Assembly: GCA_950073265.1 (NCBI GenBank)
Contig: CATMPJ010000007.1
Coordinates: 1-38,178, forward strand
Direction: 5' to 3'
From: an uncultured bacterium
Lineage (GTDB): Bacteria; Patescibacteriota; Minisyncoccia; Phycocordibacterales; UBA918
Length of the DNA: 38,178 bases
Shown here: piece by piece, positions 19,429-29,056 of the stretch
Layout of the letters: the number at the start of each line of letters is the position of its first letter
Numbering within the stretch: the stretch's first letter is position 1
Program-made: the position numbers and the translations under genes
The notes under the pieces: model-generated
The model's database searches: none
Seen by the model: only the letters and a program-made list of their open reading frames with translations
Told to the model about the DNA's origin: nothing

Positions 19429-21267
19429 TCACTTCACTCGCTGCGTTTCAAGCCAAGCAGCATACGTATGACACATGTGCTCAAAACTTTTTTTATTAGT
19501 CCCAATAGTATCTTTGCCGTGCATCATCTTGATGTTAGCGTCTAATACGATTGCACTCTTCGGCTTAGGAACTGATTCCATGCGCGCAATTCTCTCTTTG
19601 GCACGTTTTAGTACAGTATTTGTTGATGCGGTCACATTTTTGAGAAAAGCGTTGGGCGACAGTTTTTTACCAGTAGCCAACTTCACACACTCGGGAAATG
19701 TTTTTGCGGAGCCATATTGCCAGACCTCTTTCATTTCCCTACCTACATTAGGATTGTCCACGATATATCCGTATTTCTTGTAAAAATATTCTCTCCATTG
19801 GCTAAGTGCTAATTGCGCTAAGCCGTAACCCTGATACGAACAAGAACTCTCCCATGAGTAAATATGCGGAATGCTAAGTAGCCTGAGCGATGGAACTGAA
19901 GAATCAGTATGCTTTTTATAAATCTTCTTGGCGATTTTTAAAACTTTTTCTTCGTTTAAGTCCCTAGCTTCATACAGTTCTTTTTCAAAATTCATAACCG
20001 AAGAGATGCCGTTCATCGCCAAAGGACTCAGTGGCCGCAATCGTCGAACTTCTCGCTCATATAGTTCAAACGGGTATGTATCGCCATTTTCATCTGCAGC
20101 ATATCGAGTTGCCCACTCTATACTACTCAGCATAGTGTCGAGAAACATAGACTGTGTTTCGTCCCAGGCTGTTGAAGCTGGAGGGTATTCGTTATTAACA
20201 CAGGCTTCAGTCTCTTCAGAATTTGTGAGATGTGCTGCGTGTCCACCTTCATGAAAAAGAGTGTTGTATCCATCTTCGGCAGAGCCAACTTGCCCGTACA
20301 CCACATTACAGGTGAAATTGGCAGAACCTGGTATACGCTTTCCATTTTTAAAATGAACCAGAGTTGGCCAATGACAAAAACCATTTTCGTATTTTCCTTT
20401 TCGATCAAGCAGATCTAGTTGAAGCGTAGCGCCTTGATAACGAATGCCAAGTGCGCTGAAAGAGCGCCCCCAACGTTCTAGTGCTTTATCAAATGGATAA
20501 TACTTGTCTGATTCCTTTGTAAAGTCACCAGCCAGTAAGTAACCACGGTTCCAAGGCTTACGTAGACCGGGCTGCTTTTTTTCCATTTCACGTAAGTTCT
20601 CAAAAGCATACTTCGTCTTATCATAAATAGTATCAAAGATGGAAAAAAGCTCTTCTTTAGTCATATCCTCTTCCGTCATGACTTTGTATGCGTAAAAATC
20701 ACTAAAACCAAGTTTCTCGGCGTATAGATTGCGTAGACGCACAAGCTGCACAAGCTCTTTGACGCAAGTTACAGCCAATTGCTCAAGCGCTTCGAAACAC
20801 GCCTTGCGAACCGTTTCGTCATCATGGGTTGCTTGGATATCACTCATCTGGGCGCGTGATGCCTTTACGAATTTTTTGCTGTGCGGATCAATATACCCTT
20901 CTTTTCTCGATGATTGCTTTTTGAGGATTTTCTTCTCGAGATCAACAATTTTTTTATAGATTGGTTTTACGTCAGCTGGTGTCTGATACTTTGAAAAAAA
21001 CCATTGCCACTGCTTTAGCTTACGCATTTCTTCATCAGTTGCAGTCAGAAGCGCTGATTCAACAGCTTTTGCGTAAAGTTCATTGCTGCGAAAGGCCTCA
21101 CGAGCCAACTGTGCCGCAGCAAATTCTTTATCAACAGAGTGGTCTCCCATGTATGATGTCCAAAACAACGTTTCGTATGTTTTGTGGATTGAAAGATACT
21201 CTCCATTAAGCTTTTTGAGGAGATTAGTAGTTGATATATTAGTGCTCGTCTCGGCTTTTTTTGGCAT
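19429..21267 (-). CDS. M3-like (oligopeptidase) zinc metallopeptidase
   Basis: [16 protein letters not shown] (HExxH) plus downstream [12 protein letters not shown] Glu motif. Confidence 0.75.
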   Translation of the reverse strand: MPKKAETSTNISTTNLLKKLNGEYLSIHKTYETLFWTSYMGDHSVDKEFAAAQLAREAFRSNELYAKAVESALLTATDEEMRKLKQWQWFFSKYQTPADVKPIYKKIVDLEKKILKKQSSRKEGYIDPHSKKFVKASRAQMSDIQATHDDETVRKACFEALEQLAVTCVKELVQLVRLRNLYAEKLGFSDFYAYKVMTEEDMTKEELFSIFDTIYDKTKYAFENLREMEKKQPGLRKPWNRGYLLAGDFTKESDKYYPFDKALERWGRSFSALGIRYQGATLQLDLLDRKGKYENGFCHWPTLVHFKNGKRIPGSANFTCNVVYGQVGSAEDGYNTLFHEGGHAAHLTNSEETEACVNNEYPPASTAWDETQSMFLDTMLSSIEWATRYAADENGDTYPFELYEREVRRLRPLSPLAMNGISSVMNFEKELYEARDLNEEKVLKIAKKIYKKHTDSSVPSLRLLSIPHIYSWESSCSYQGYGLAQLALSQWREYFYKKYGYIVDNPNVGREMKEVWQYGSAKTFPECVKLATGKKLSPNAFLKNVTASTNTVLKRAKERIARMESVPKPKSAIVLDANIKMMHGKDTIGTNKKSFEHMCHTYAAWLETQRVK

Positions 21268-21835
21268 TGATTAAAAATTCTTTATATTCAGTAAACGTGT
21301 GGTTGAATTCATGTACTATAGCATTCTTTAGACGACTGTTTAGCACATCGGAAATTGCTTGGTAGACTTCAAGTCGCTTGTCTGTTGACGGACCAAAATC
21401 TTTGAAAAAACGATCATATACGCCAGTGTATTCTTCAACTACAGTCCGAAAATTATGTGATTTATCAGCAGCTGCAATCATGAGAGCTGCGTCGGGCGCG
21501 ACTTGTAATTGGTCTATATACGCCACCTTTTTTTCAAGGGCGCTCGTTTTTACACCATTCTTGTTGTGTGATGGTTCAGTCACGTGCAATACGATGTTGG
21601 TAACGTTGTTTCCAAAGTCTTCGCGCATTTCACTTTCGGTATAAGGCGTATCCTCAATAGTGTCATGTAGTAGCGCAGCAATAATAGTGTCTTCATCATT
21701 TGTATAATCAGACAAAATAAGCATGACGGATATTAAATGAGAGATATACGGTATCGGGAGTGCCCCTTTTCGCACCTGATCTTTATGCAAAATACTCGCT
21801 GCACGAATAGCTTGCTCTACTTTGTATGAGTACAT
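21239..21835 (-). CDS. Standalone HD-domain hydrolase, SpoT/MESH1-like
   Basis: [25 protein letters not shown]...[20 protein letters not shown]: SpoT/MESH1-type HDxxED motif without synthetase or TGS/ACT domains. Confidence 0.75.
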   Translation of the reverse strand: MYSYKVEQAIRAASILHKDQVRKGALPIPYISHLISVMLILSDYTNDEDTIIAALLHDTIEDTPYTESEMREDFGNNVTNIVLHVTEPSHNKNGVKTSALEKKVAYIDQLQVAPDAALMIAAADKSHNFRTVVEEYTGVYDRFFKDFGPSTDKRLEVYQAISDVLNSRLKNAIVHEFNHTFTEYKEFLINAKKSRDEH

Positions 21836-21840
21836 ATTTT

Positions 21841-22098
21841 TTACACTATAGCACCCTCAGCCTCTAACAAGCATCGCTTTTTCATTTCTCCACCACGATT
21901 ATATCCTCCGAGTGTGCCGTCACTTTTAATCACGCGGTGACAAGGTACATCCTCAAGGTAATTATTTGCCATAATGTTGGCAACAGCACGAGCTGCAGCT
22001 GCATTGCCAGCGGCTGCTGCAACCTCTTTGTAGGAACGGGTCTCACCTTTGGGAATGTTTCGTACAACGTCCCTCACTTTGTCTGCGAACATATTCAT
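21841..22098 (-). CDS. MGMT/Ogt-type DNA-binding domain protein (single domain, active Cys kept)
   Basis: IPKGETRSYKEVAAAAG...VPCHRVIKSDGTLGGYNRGGEMKKRCLL; 85 aa. Confidence 0.88.
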   Translation of the reverse strand: MNMFADKVRDVVRNIPKGETRSYKEVAAAAGNAAAARAVANIMANNYLEDVPCHRVIKSDGTLGGYNRGGEMKKRCLLEAEGAIV

Positions 22099-22883
22099 TT
22101 GCTTACATTTGCACGATGAACGGCTTGCAATTTTTTGCCAGCGGCCTCACGGTACGGGCAATATTCGCAGCTGTTACCCGATGGTGGCAACTGTTCACTC
22201 TCTAAACAGTCCTTGATCTGACTTAACGTATTACTAATCCATGATGTATCAGTCTCCACCGGAACCAAGGTTGTTTCGAAAATAAGTTTGTCATCAAACG
22301 CATCAAGATTCTTATCTGCGTTTGCGTACACCAAATATCCAATAGTGGACACCGAAAAACCATTTTGCTCCAGCAGCCACCGATACACGCCAAGTTGTCG
22401 AGTATACTGTTGCTCCCACGGTGAATCACCCAGCGACTCAATCTTTCCGTCTTTAGAAGTTGCCTTGTAATCAACAATAATTAGAGTGCCGTCAGGTTGC
22501 ATCCAGATATCGTCCACTGCACCACTCACTGTCAGACCCGTTGCTTTATCTGTGTATGTAATGCCAGTAAAATTGTCGCGCCAAGCGTCTAATTCCGGAT
22601 GTTCAAACGGCACCGCGTCAATATCATATTTTTTCATAATTGGATGCCTGGATTGCGCAACTCGATGTACATCGAACTCCTTCTTGAATAATTCATCTAC
22701 CGCAATGTTTAGGTTAAAGGATGGAAATCCAGGTCGCTTAGTGCCAAGCTTGTTGTCTAGATAAAAACACCGCGGACACTCCATGAAGAAGTCTATTTTT
22801 GAACGAGAAAGTTTCCATTTAGCTCCGCCATAATTCCAGTCTGCGCTACGATTTGGGTTATATTTATACGTATATTCAGCCAT
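22095..22883 (-). CDS. PD-(D/E)XK nuclease, RecB/Cas4-like with paired Cys
   Basis: VSGAVDDIWMQPDGTLIIVDYKATS catalytic core, QLGVYRWLL Q-like motif, MECPRC and CEYC Cys pairs compatible with an Fe-S cluster. Confidence 0.8.
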   Translation of the reverse strand: MAEYTYKYNPNRSADWNYGGAKWKLSRSKIDFFMECPRCFYLDNKLGTKRPGFPSFNLNIAVDELFKKEFDVHRVAQSRHPIMKKYDIDAVPFEHPELDAWRDNFTGITYTDKATGLTVSGAVDDIWMQPDGTLIIVDYKATSKDGKIESLGDSPWEQQYTRQLGVYRWLLEQNGFSVSTIGYLVYANADKNLDAFDDKLIFETTLVPVETDTSWISNTLSQIKDCLESEQLPPSGNSCEYCPYREAAGKKLQAVHRANVSK

Positions 22884-22925
22884 GCAACTAGTATAACATC
22901 TCTGTTTAATGCTAACTTCAGCATT

Positions 22926-22957
22926 AAAAAACACCGTCTTGGAGACGATGTTTTTTA
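22926..22957 (-). terminator. Intrinsic terminator after the 22973-23497 gene
   Basis: AACACCGTC-TTGGA-GACGATGTT hairpin with flanking A/T tracts. Confidence 0.7.
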
Positions 22958-22972
22958 ATACTGAAACTTCTA

Positions 22973-23497
22973 TTACTGCGCAGTAAAGGTATCGAAGACG
23001 GTTTCAAGTTGTACGTCTCCTGCGGTACTGAAGTCAAAGTCGCCATCTTCTTGGTAGACAACGATCGCATATTCTGTTCCTGCGGTTGTTGCTCGCACTA
23101 GTTCAATCTGCTCAGGCACAAGACCTTGTGATTCGCTAAAACGATTCACGCCGAGAATGTACCCTAGCTCTCCATCATTATATTCGCGAACGCCGATCCA
23201 GCCTTCTGCAACCGGGTACTCAGCTTTTTCAATCGTGATTGAACGACTGGCTGGCTGATCTTCAACAACAATGTCTCCGTTTCCAACCATAAGCTTTGGG
23301 CCAGCAGCTTCATCTTCCACTGAAGAGTCTTCTGATTCATCTGTCATTGATGATTCTTCTGCTGACATTTGCTTATCGCCCGGTTTCGTTTGATCAGATG
23401 GGCCTGAAAAGGCCCACACGAGTAGACCCCCAATGAGTAAACCGACGACGAAAGCGACAATAGTTTTTTGATTATCCTGATTTGTTTCTTCTTGCAT
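22973..23497 (-). CDS. Membrane-anchored protein with DUF7282-like domain
   Basis: N-terminal TM, acidic linker, then VEDQPASRSITIEKAEYPVAEGWIGVREYNDGELGYILG...YAIVVYQEDGDFDFS. Confidence 0.6.
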   Translation of the reverse strand: MQEETNQDNQKTIVAFVVGLLIGGLLVWAFSGPSDQTKPGDKQMSAEESSMTDESEDSSVEDEAAGPKLMVGNGDIVVEDQPASRSITIEKAEYPVAEGWIGVREYNDGELGYILGVNRFSESQGLVPEQIELVRATTAGTEYAIVVYQEDGDFDFSTAGDVQLETVFDTFTAQ

Positions 23498-23589
23498 ACA
23501 AAATTAGATTTGCTGAAATTAACTAATGCACGGAGTATACCACGCTGAAAAACCTGACCCTATTGACAAATGCGCTATTCATGAGGGTT

Positions 23590-24429
23590 TTAGGAGTCGC
23601 GTTTACAAACGGCTGACACCTCTTGCAGTATTTGTTCTTGTTTTTTGGTCGCAATATGCAGGTGCCTCAATACATGTGGCTTCTCAAGCAAATCGTTACA
23701 CAAGATAATCCCACGCGCAATCAATGTTTCTATTTGGTTACTTGTTAGACTCTGAACAACAGTGATTGGATATATACCAGCTCGCTGAATACGGTCGTGG
23801 AGATTATTGTTTTTTGGATAATCCCAACTAAGTAACTTAAGGCCAACACACTGTGCATAGCGTTCTGCGGCGCTGGTAAATTTAGTATTCGTGATAATCC
23901 AAAACTCTGTGATACCGCATATGTCTGAGTCGCATACACGTTTACCCTGAAGATCAAGGAGTCGCGCGTATGAATATAACGCTACTTGCAAGTCAGATTT
24001 TACCCCAGGACGAGCATGAAACTTTGCTTCTGCCACGAAGCTATGATCTTTTTTATACGCAGCAACATCTATTTCATGATCCGCACAACTTCCTTGAATA
24101 ATGCTACCAATAACGATGTCGTAACCATCGTACTCGAAGACTTTCCCAAGAAACTGTTCGAACGGGAAACCAGTAGGACCCAAACCGAATAAGGCTCTGC
24201 GTAGTGAATAGCGAGTAGCTGCAGGAGGTTTGCTTTCACGCAGCAAAGAAAAGGCCTGGCGGTAGATTTCTTGGGTTTTTATTCCGTCATACAAGATCTT
24301 CTCTATCTCATACACAATATCGGCTATCTCAGACTGGCTTGCACCCGCTCTTCTAAGTGAGCGACGTAGCTTTTCAACCTTAAAATATTCTGTTGTACCG
24401 TCGGCTTTTTCAACTACTGCGTGCATCAT
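23590..24429 (-). CDS. ATP-cone domain fused to Mrr-like restriction endonuclease fold
   Basis: N-terminal ATP-cone pattern (VEKADGTTEYFKVEKLRRSLRRAGAS...) followed by DHEIDVAAYKKDHSFVAEAKFHARPG (PD-(D/E)XK-type). Confidence 0.75.
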   Translation of the reverse strand: MMHAVVEKADGTTEYFKVEKLRRSLRRAGASQSEIADIVYEIEKILYDGIKTQEIYRQAFSLLRESKPPAATRYSLRRALFGLGPTGFPFEQFLGKVFEYDGYDIVIGSIIQGSCADHEIDVAAYKKDHSFVAEAKFHARPGVKSDLQVALYSYARLLDLQGKRVCDSDICGITEFWIITNTKFTSAAERYAQCVGLKLLSWDYPKNNNLHDRIQRAGIYPITVVQSLTSNQIETLIARGIILCNDLLEKPHVLRHLHIATKKQEQILQEVSAVCKRDS

Positions 24430-24475
24430 GTCTTATAATAACAAGTGTTGCCTCAGTATTTTTTTATACTCCCCA

Positions 24476-25516
24476 TTACGTTACGATGCCTCCGCCAATA
24501 CAGTGCGTGCCTTTGTATAGTACGACAGACTGGCCTTTAGCGGGAAGATGAGTTGGTAATGCGGGCAGGAGGACGAGTGATTGTTTATCTACTTTAGTAA
24601 CCTTGCAGGTAATATCTGGACCATGATATCTGAAGTGAGCTGTAAGCATTTCGCCTTCTTGCAAAAACTGGCGAAGAACGATGTCACGCAAGACCATATC
24701 GCCTTCCCTTTTCTCAGCCTCAAAATCAGTAGATACCGTGATCGTGTTGTCTTCGACATTCTTGCTGACAACATAATGGGGTGTTTTCTCGACCCCTTTA
24801 CTATCAATTGTAAACCCATGACGCTGTCCGAGCGTATATATAAACGCACCTTGATGACTACCAATCACTTCACCGCTTGTGGACAACACGTCTCCAGGTG
24901 CTAATTCTATATAGTGCGACAAAAAATCAGCTATATCTACGTGTCCCAAAAAGCAGATGCCTTGACTATCTTTTTTGGTGGCAACAGGAATGCCCGCAGC
25001 TTCTGCTTCACAACGAATAGATTGTTTGGTGGTATCTCCAATCGGAAAGAGTGCCTGCTCCAGCTGTTCTGTTGTGAGTGTCCACAAGAAGTAACTTTGA
25101 TCCTTAGTGGCATCCACACTCTTATGTAACTGACCATCTATTTTTTGCACGTAATGTCCCGTAGCAATGTAATCTGCACCGTGTGCTTGCGCAAAACGTA
25201 AGAAAGCACCGAATTTCACTGCTTTGTTGCACATCACATCTGGATTAGGCGTTCTGCCTGCCTGATACTCCGCTATAAAATAGTCAGCAACCTCTTGCTT
25301 GTAAGTGGCTTCTGCATCACAAGTTAAAAACGGAATTTCTAAATGGGCTGCCACCCGCATCGCATCCAGTCGTTCTTGTTCCCAATTACATACCATAAAG
25401 TCTGGGTGCCACACTTTAATAAAGACACCTACGACGTTATAACCTTGCTTTTTTAAACGTAGAGCAGCGACTGAAGAATCGACCCCGCCGGAAAGTCCAA
25501 CAAATACTGTTTTCAT
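24476..25516 (-). CDS. mnmA: tRNA-specific 2-thiouridylase MnmA
   Basis: VFVGLSGGVDSSVAALRLK PP-loop, NPDVMCNKAVKFGAFL, DQSYFLWTL, GQRHG. Confidence 0.95.
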   Translation of the reverse strand: MKTVFVGLSGGVDSSVAALRLKKQGYNVVGVFIKVWHPDFMVCNWEQERLDAMRVAAHLEIPFLTCDAEATYKQEVADYFIAEYQAGRTPNPDVMCNKAVKFGAFLRFAQAHGADYIATGHYVQKIDGQLHKSVDATKDQSYFLWTLTTEQLEQALFPIGDTTKQSIRCEAEAAGIPVATKKDSQGICFLGHVDIADFLSHYIELAPGDVLSTSGEVIGSHQGAFIYTLGQRHGFTIDSKGVEKTPHYVVSKNVEDNTITVSTDFEAEKREGDMVLRDIVLRQFLQEGEMLTAHFRYHGPDITCKVTKVDKQSLVLLPALPTHLPAKGQSVVLYKGTHCIGGGIVT

Positions 25517-25541
25517 GCAATTACGCTAGCACGTACTAATT

Positions 25542-26549
25542 TCAACGCAAGTACTGCTCGATATTGTCCAGATGCTCATCATAGGTCTCACTATAGTAAA
25601 ACGTTCCATTGTCATCGGTAATATAATAGAAATAATCACTATCTGCTGGCTCAAGTACAGCGAGAATAGAATCTAGGCCAGGATTACCAATGGGTGTTGG
25701 TGGCAAACCCGGATTTATGTAGGTGTTGTAGGGAGAATCAATTTTTAAGTCACCTGGAGTGAGTTCACTGAGTGGCTTATCAAGAATATACTCAATGGAG
25801 GCATCGGCTTGTAGTGGCATACCAATGGTTAATCGATTCTGCAGCACGCTGGAAACCATCCTCATTGATTCCGGTGAATTTGCTTCACGCTCAATGATAG
25901 AGGCGAGGATTAAAATTTGATCCAGTGAAAGCGGGCTTGCTTCGATTTTTTCCTGATACGGCAAAAGTGCGTCTTCAAATGCGGCTTCGAGTAAATCAAG
26001 TAGTTCATTGGCAGTAAATGTCTCTGGTACGAAATAAGTGTCTGGATACAGTCGTCCTTCACGGGGTATGGCTGCAGCTAAGAAAGTGTTCGTATCAAAA
26101 TCAATGAGCACCTTCTCAGCTTCTGCTGCCAAAGCTTCTGCTCGCTCACCTTCTATATGAGTCAGTCTTACAAGATCGTTTCCAAAATCGCCTGCCACCA
26201 GTTGACGAGCAATTTGTGTCGTACTGAAATGCTCATCCAAAACATAAGTACTGGCCTTTATGCTTGTTGGATCGTGCAAAGTAACTAACACTAAGTATAA
26301 AAATGTTTCAGAACGAACAATGCCTTGCTCACGAAGACTTGCCGCCACTGCCCTGACACTGGTACCGCTCTCAACTGTGAAAGTTGTTGGTAAATCGTAG
26401 TCTGTGGGTGCATTTAAGTACGTGACGACAAGCGAAACCAGTAGCGTTATTGCAAAAAAAAGTCCAGCTAGTACATACAAAAAAATATGCAGTGGTCTTG
26501 CGCGCTTTGGTGCTTGTGAATCAATTGATGTTTCTTGCTCTAAGTCCAT
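25542..26549 (-). CDS. mltG: Endolytic murein transglycosylase MltG
   Basis: ILASIIEREANSPESMRMVSSVLQNRLTIGMPLQADASIEY...PYNTYINPGLPPTPIGNPG. Confidence 0.93.
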   Translation of the reverse strand: MDLEQETSIDSQAPKRARPLHIFLYVLAGLFFAITLLVSLVVTYLNAPTDYDLPTTFTVESGTSVRAVAASLREQGIVRSETFLYLVLVTLHDPTSIKASTYVLDEHFSTTQIARQLVAGDFGNDLVRLTHIEGERAEALAAEAEKVLIDFDTNTFLAAAIPREGRLYPDTYFVPETFTANELLDLLEAAFEDALLPYQEKIEASPLSLDQILILASIIEREANSPESMRMVSSVLQNRLTIGMPLQADASIEYILDKPLSELTPGDLKIDSPYNTYINPGLPPTPIGNPGLDSILAVLEPADSDYFYYITDDNGTFYYSETYDEHLDNIEQYLR

Positions 26550-27880
26550 GGATTATTAGGATCACCTACTGGTAAATTTGCTGGAGCGTCTCGTCTTAGG
26601 GCCTCAACTCTTCCAACCCCAGGAGTCACAATTGCTTTGCCAGGGATGTGCCACAAGGTAGCTATTTCCTCAACGGACATGACCTTAGGAGCGTCATTAC
26701 CGTTGCGTACATCAAAGGGTACGTACGTTCTTAATTTGTAAAAATCAAGCTCTTTTGTCTTGTATTTTGCCGCCCGTTTACCAGAAGGGTCAGAGAAAAT
26801 ATTGTAGTCAAAGTCCGTCCGCCAACGTACAGCCAAATCATTTCTTCCTACGACAGTATACGTTGCTTTAAGTGTACTAAGCAATGATGTCATTGTTTCT
26901 GCCCTGAATTTTCCCTTGGGTGCAGCATAAATCATTCTGATAACAGTCTCATAAGCAATTTTACTAGTATTGCGCTCAATGTGCGTTACCAAGTCTCGTT
27001 CTCCCATGGTTAACCGTGGTTGCGCGTCTGGCTCTCCCAGGTCTGTCTTACTGCTTTCGCGACCCATGATTTCATTAATTTTAGCTCGCGCACGCGAAGT
27101 CCAGTCCGGTGCTTTGCCCAGACTACCAGTTGAAAAATCTTTTTTTCCATGAGGCACCGCAAGAATCTGCAGCCAAAATCTTTCGTGTGACCGAATATTT
27201 GCCATTTGTTCCAATACGGGCGCCATTGGTTCTATTTTCTCTTCTTCTTTTGGATTTTTGTCTAATCCCCAATCAATATAGGTTTTGATTGGGAACACAT
27301 CGTCTTCAACTTTTCCGAAATGAAAGGACATCCACTGCCATTCATCTTGATTATTCTTAATCTCAGCAGTGTAGTCTACTGGTACTTCCTTTATCTCAAT
27401 TCCAGGATACTGGGCGTACATTTGTGCCTCAAATACGTCTTTCGCTTTTTTAATTGGTAAATTAGCAAACAATTTTACATTACCGCCAATTGAAACTATT
27501 TCGAAGCTGTATGTAAGAGCGTGTTTACCATCCCAAAATGTCTGAAATATATTGTATGGTTTATTTTTGTTCCAAGTTTGTGACAACACCTCCTCCATTG
27601 CTTGCGGTGATTTGAAAACATCTTGTGGTAAGGTTATTTCTAACGTAACTCTTCCCATCTTGTCTTGGTGTTTTAATTGGATTGACTCCATCCAACGCGG
27701 AAACAAAATATAGAAGAGGCTCACTGGAATCCAAATTGGCGCAAACAATAACAGCAAACTCAAGACTGGTAGTAAGTCTACATTTACTGTCTGAAACGTG
27801 TAAAAAATAACCAGAAGACCGATAAAAAGAAATACTGGTCCAGAAAAGCTGAGGAAAATTGTTCTGAAAAAAGACCCCAT
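26540..27880 (-). CDS. Two-TM protein resembling the N-terminal non-ATPase region of CPR VirD4/TraG-like proteins (DUF8128-like)
   Basis: Two N-terminal TM segments followed by WDGKHALTYSFEIVSIGGNVKLFANLPIKKAKDVFEAQMYAQYPGIEIKEV; no Walker motifs present. Confidence 0.5.
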   Translation of the reverse strand: MGSFFRTIFLSFSGPVFLFIGLLVIFYTFQTVNVDLLPVLSLLLLFAPIWIPVSLFYILFPRWMESIQLKHQDKMGRVTLEITLPQDVFKSPQAMEEVLSQTWNKNKPYNIFQTFWDGKHALTYSFEIVSIGGNVKLFANLPIKKAKDVFEAQMYAQYPGIEIKEVPVDYTAEIKNNQDEWQWMSFHFGKVEDDVFPIKTYIDWGLDKNPKEEEKIEPMAPVLEQMANIRSHERFWLQILAVPHGKKDFSTGSLGKAPDWTSRARAKINEIMGRESSKTDLGEPDAQPRLTMGERDLVTHIERNTSKIAYETVIRMIYAAPKGKFRAETMTSLLSTLKATYTVVGRNDLAVRWRTDFDYNIFSDPSGKRAAKYKTKELDFYKLRTYVPFDVRNGNDAPKVMSVEEIATLWHIPGKAIVTPGVGRVEALRRDAPANLPVGDPNNPWT

Positions 27881-27890
27881 AGGTTTTCAA

Positions 27891-27899
27891 ATTGTAGCA
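27891..27899 (-). promoter_or_regulatory. Extended -10 promoter element TGCTACAAT for the 27880 gene
   Basis: TGC-TACAAT with predicted +1 about 4 nt upstream of the ATG. Confidence 0.6.
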
Positions 27900-27906
27900 T
27901 CAACTA

Positions 27907-27943
27907 ACAAAAAACGCTGCCAGTTATCGGCAGCGTTTTTTGT
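27907..27943 (-). terminator. Intrinsic (possibly bidirectional) terminator after the sigma4-HARE gene
   Basis: AACAAAAAA CGCTGCC-AGTTATC-GGCAGCG TTTTTTGTT. Confidence 0.85.
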
Positions 27944-28968
27944 TAGCTTGCGAGAGTGTACGTTCCGTTCGCCAGTTTTTTGAAGAGATTAGTGTCCTGC
28001 AAGTTGACCATTATCGTATTGTCTTTGACATACCGTTCTTTTCGAACCTTATCAATGATTTCATCTTTGGATAAGGGGCCTTCTGATTCGAGAATTTGTC
28101 GCAACACATCCTTCACCACACCGGCGGTGTATCCCCACTCCGAGAGTGCGTATAAACCACGACCTACCAAAACGAAACGATCATCCTTTATTAGCTCGTT
28201 GTGAGTAGTTGCCACATGAGCATCATGATCAAACAAGTCACTGATTGCTTCAGCAACTTCACGGAAATGCATCGGAGAACCATGACGCTTAACCGCTAGG
28301 TATGCGTAGTCACGAATACCTTTAACTCGAATATTTGGACTATCTGCATGCCCCCAATCACCAAGCGGGTTGCGGTCGATTTGTTTTGAGATTGAAAGCC
28401 AGCGTTTTAATGCTTCTTCATCATGCCGATCAGCAATATCGATAAGTTCTTCTCGGAAACGGCTTAGTATTTCACTTTCTGAAATAAGATCATCAGGATT
28501 AAGGCCTTTGTAAACTTTTTTAAGGGCTTCTTCAACTGTTTCGGCAATCTTCTTCTCAGTATACCAACGATGAGAAAAATGCGGATTTTCCTTGTTTTTA
28601 TAGAATGGATCACCCACGACGAGTAAGAAATAGATATGATTACGCACTAGCGGATCGTCAGAAAGCTCATCGAGTAGGACGTGCTCTGCAATAACGCCGC
28701 CGCCAAGTTGATCAATCAACTTCTGCATTTCAATAAATAAATCGTATTGTTTTTTGTACTCGTCTGATTTTTGAATAGACTGGATACCGTAGTTTTCAAT
28801 TTGGCGCACACGTTCACGAGTAATGCCGTATGACTGGCCAATTGCTTCAAGAGTGTATGTTTCGCCATCTTTGCCGAGACCATAGCGTTTTTCAAGAATA
28901 TCTCGTGCCCGATCAGGAAGTACTTCTAGGAGCGTTTTAGTAACTTGTTTAGGTTTAAACGTAATCAT
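27943..28968 (-). CDS. Sigma-70 region 4-like HTH plus HARE-HTH-like domains, transcription regulator
   Basis: N-term LPDRARDILEKRYGLGKDGETYTLEAIGQSYGITRERVRQIENYGIQSIQ (sigma region 4); C-term HGSPMHFREVAEAISDLF...LIKDDRFVLVGRGLYALSEWGY (HARE-HTH/RpoE-delta-like). Confidence 0.8.
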   Translation of the reverse strand: MITFKPKQVTKTLLEVLPDRARDILEKRYGLGKDGETYTLEAIGQSYGITRERVRQIENYGIQSIQKSDEYKKQYDLFIEMQKLIDQLGGGVIAEHVLLDELSDDPLVRNHIYFLLVVGDPFYKNKENPHFSHRWYTEKKIAETVEEALKKVYKGLNPDDLISESEILSRFREELIDIADRHDEEALKRWLSISKQIDRNPLGDWGHADSPNIRVKGIRDYAYLAVKRHGSPMHFREVAEAISDLFDHDAHVATTHNELIKDDRFVLVGRGLYALSEWGYTAGVVKDVLRQILESEGPLSKDEIIDKVRKERYVKDNTIMVNLQDTNLFKKLANGTYTLAS

Positions 28969-29020
28969 AAATATTTTAATCCGAAGGTTGTTTGTAACAA
29001 ATCTTCAATGCGTGGACTAA

Positions 29021-29049
29021 TTTATAACATGTGACCAAAATATGGTCAA
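29021..29049 (-). promoter_or_regulatory. Sigma70-type promoter of the sigma4-HARE gene
   Basis: TTGACC (29049-29044) - 17 nt - TATAAA (29026-29021); palindrome TGACCA-N5-TGGTCA overlaps it. Confidence 0.75.
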
Positions 29050-29056
29050 GGGTGTA

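Noticed and set aside
22095-22883. CRISPR-associated Cas4
   Set aside because: No repeat array or other cas genes in the window; more likely a general RecB-like nuclease.
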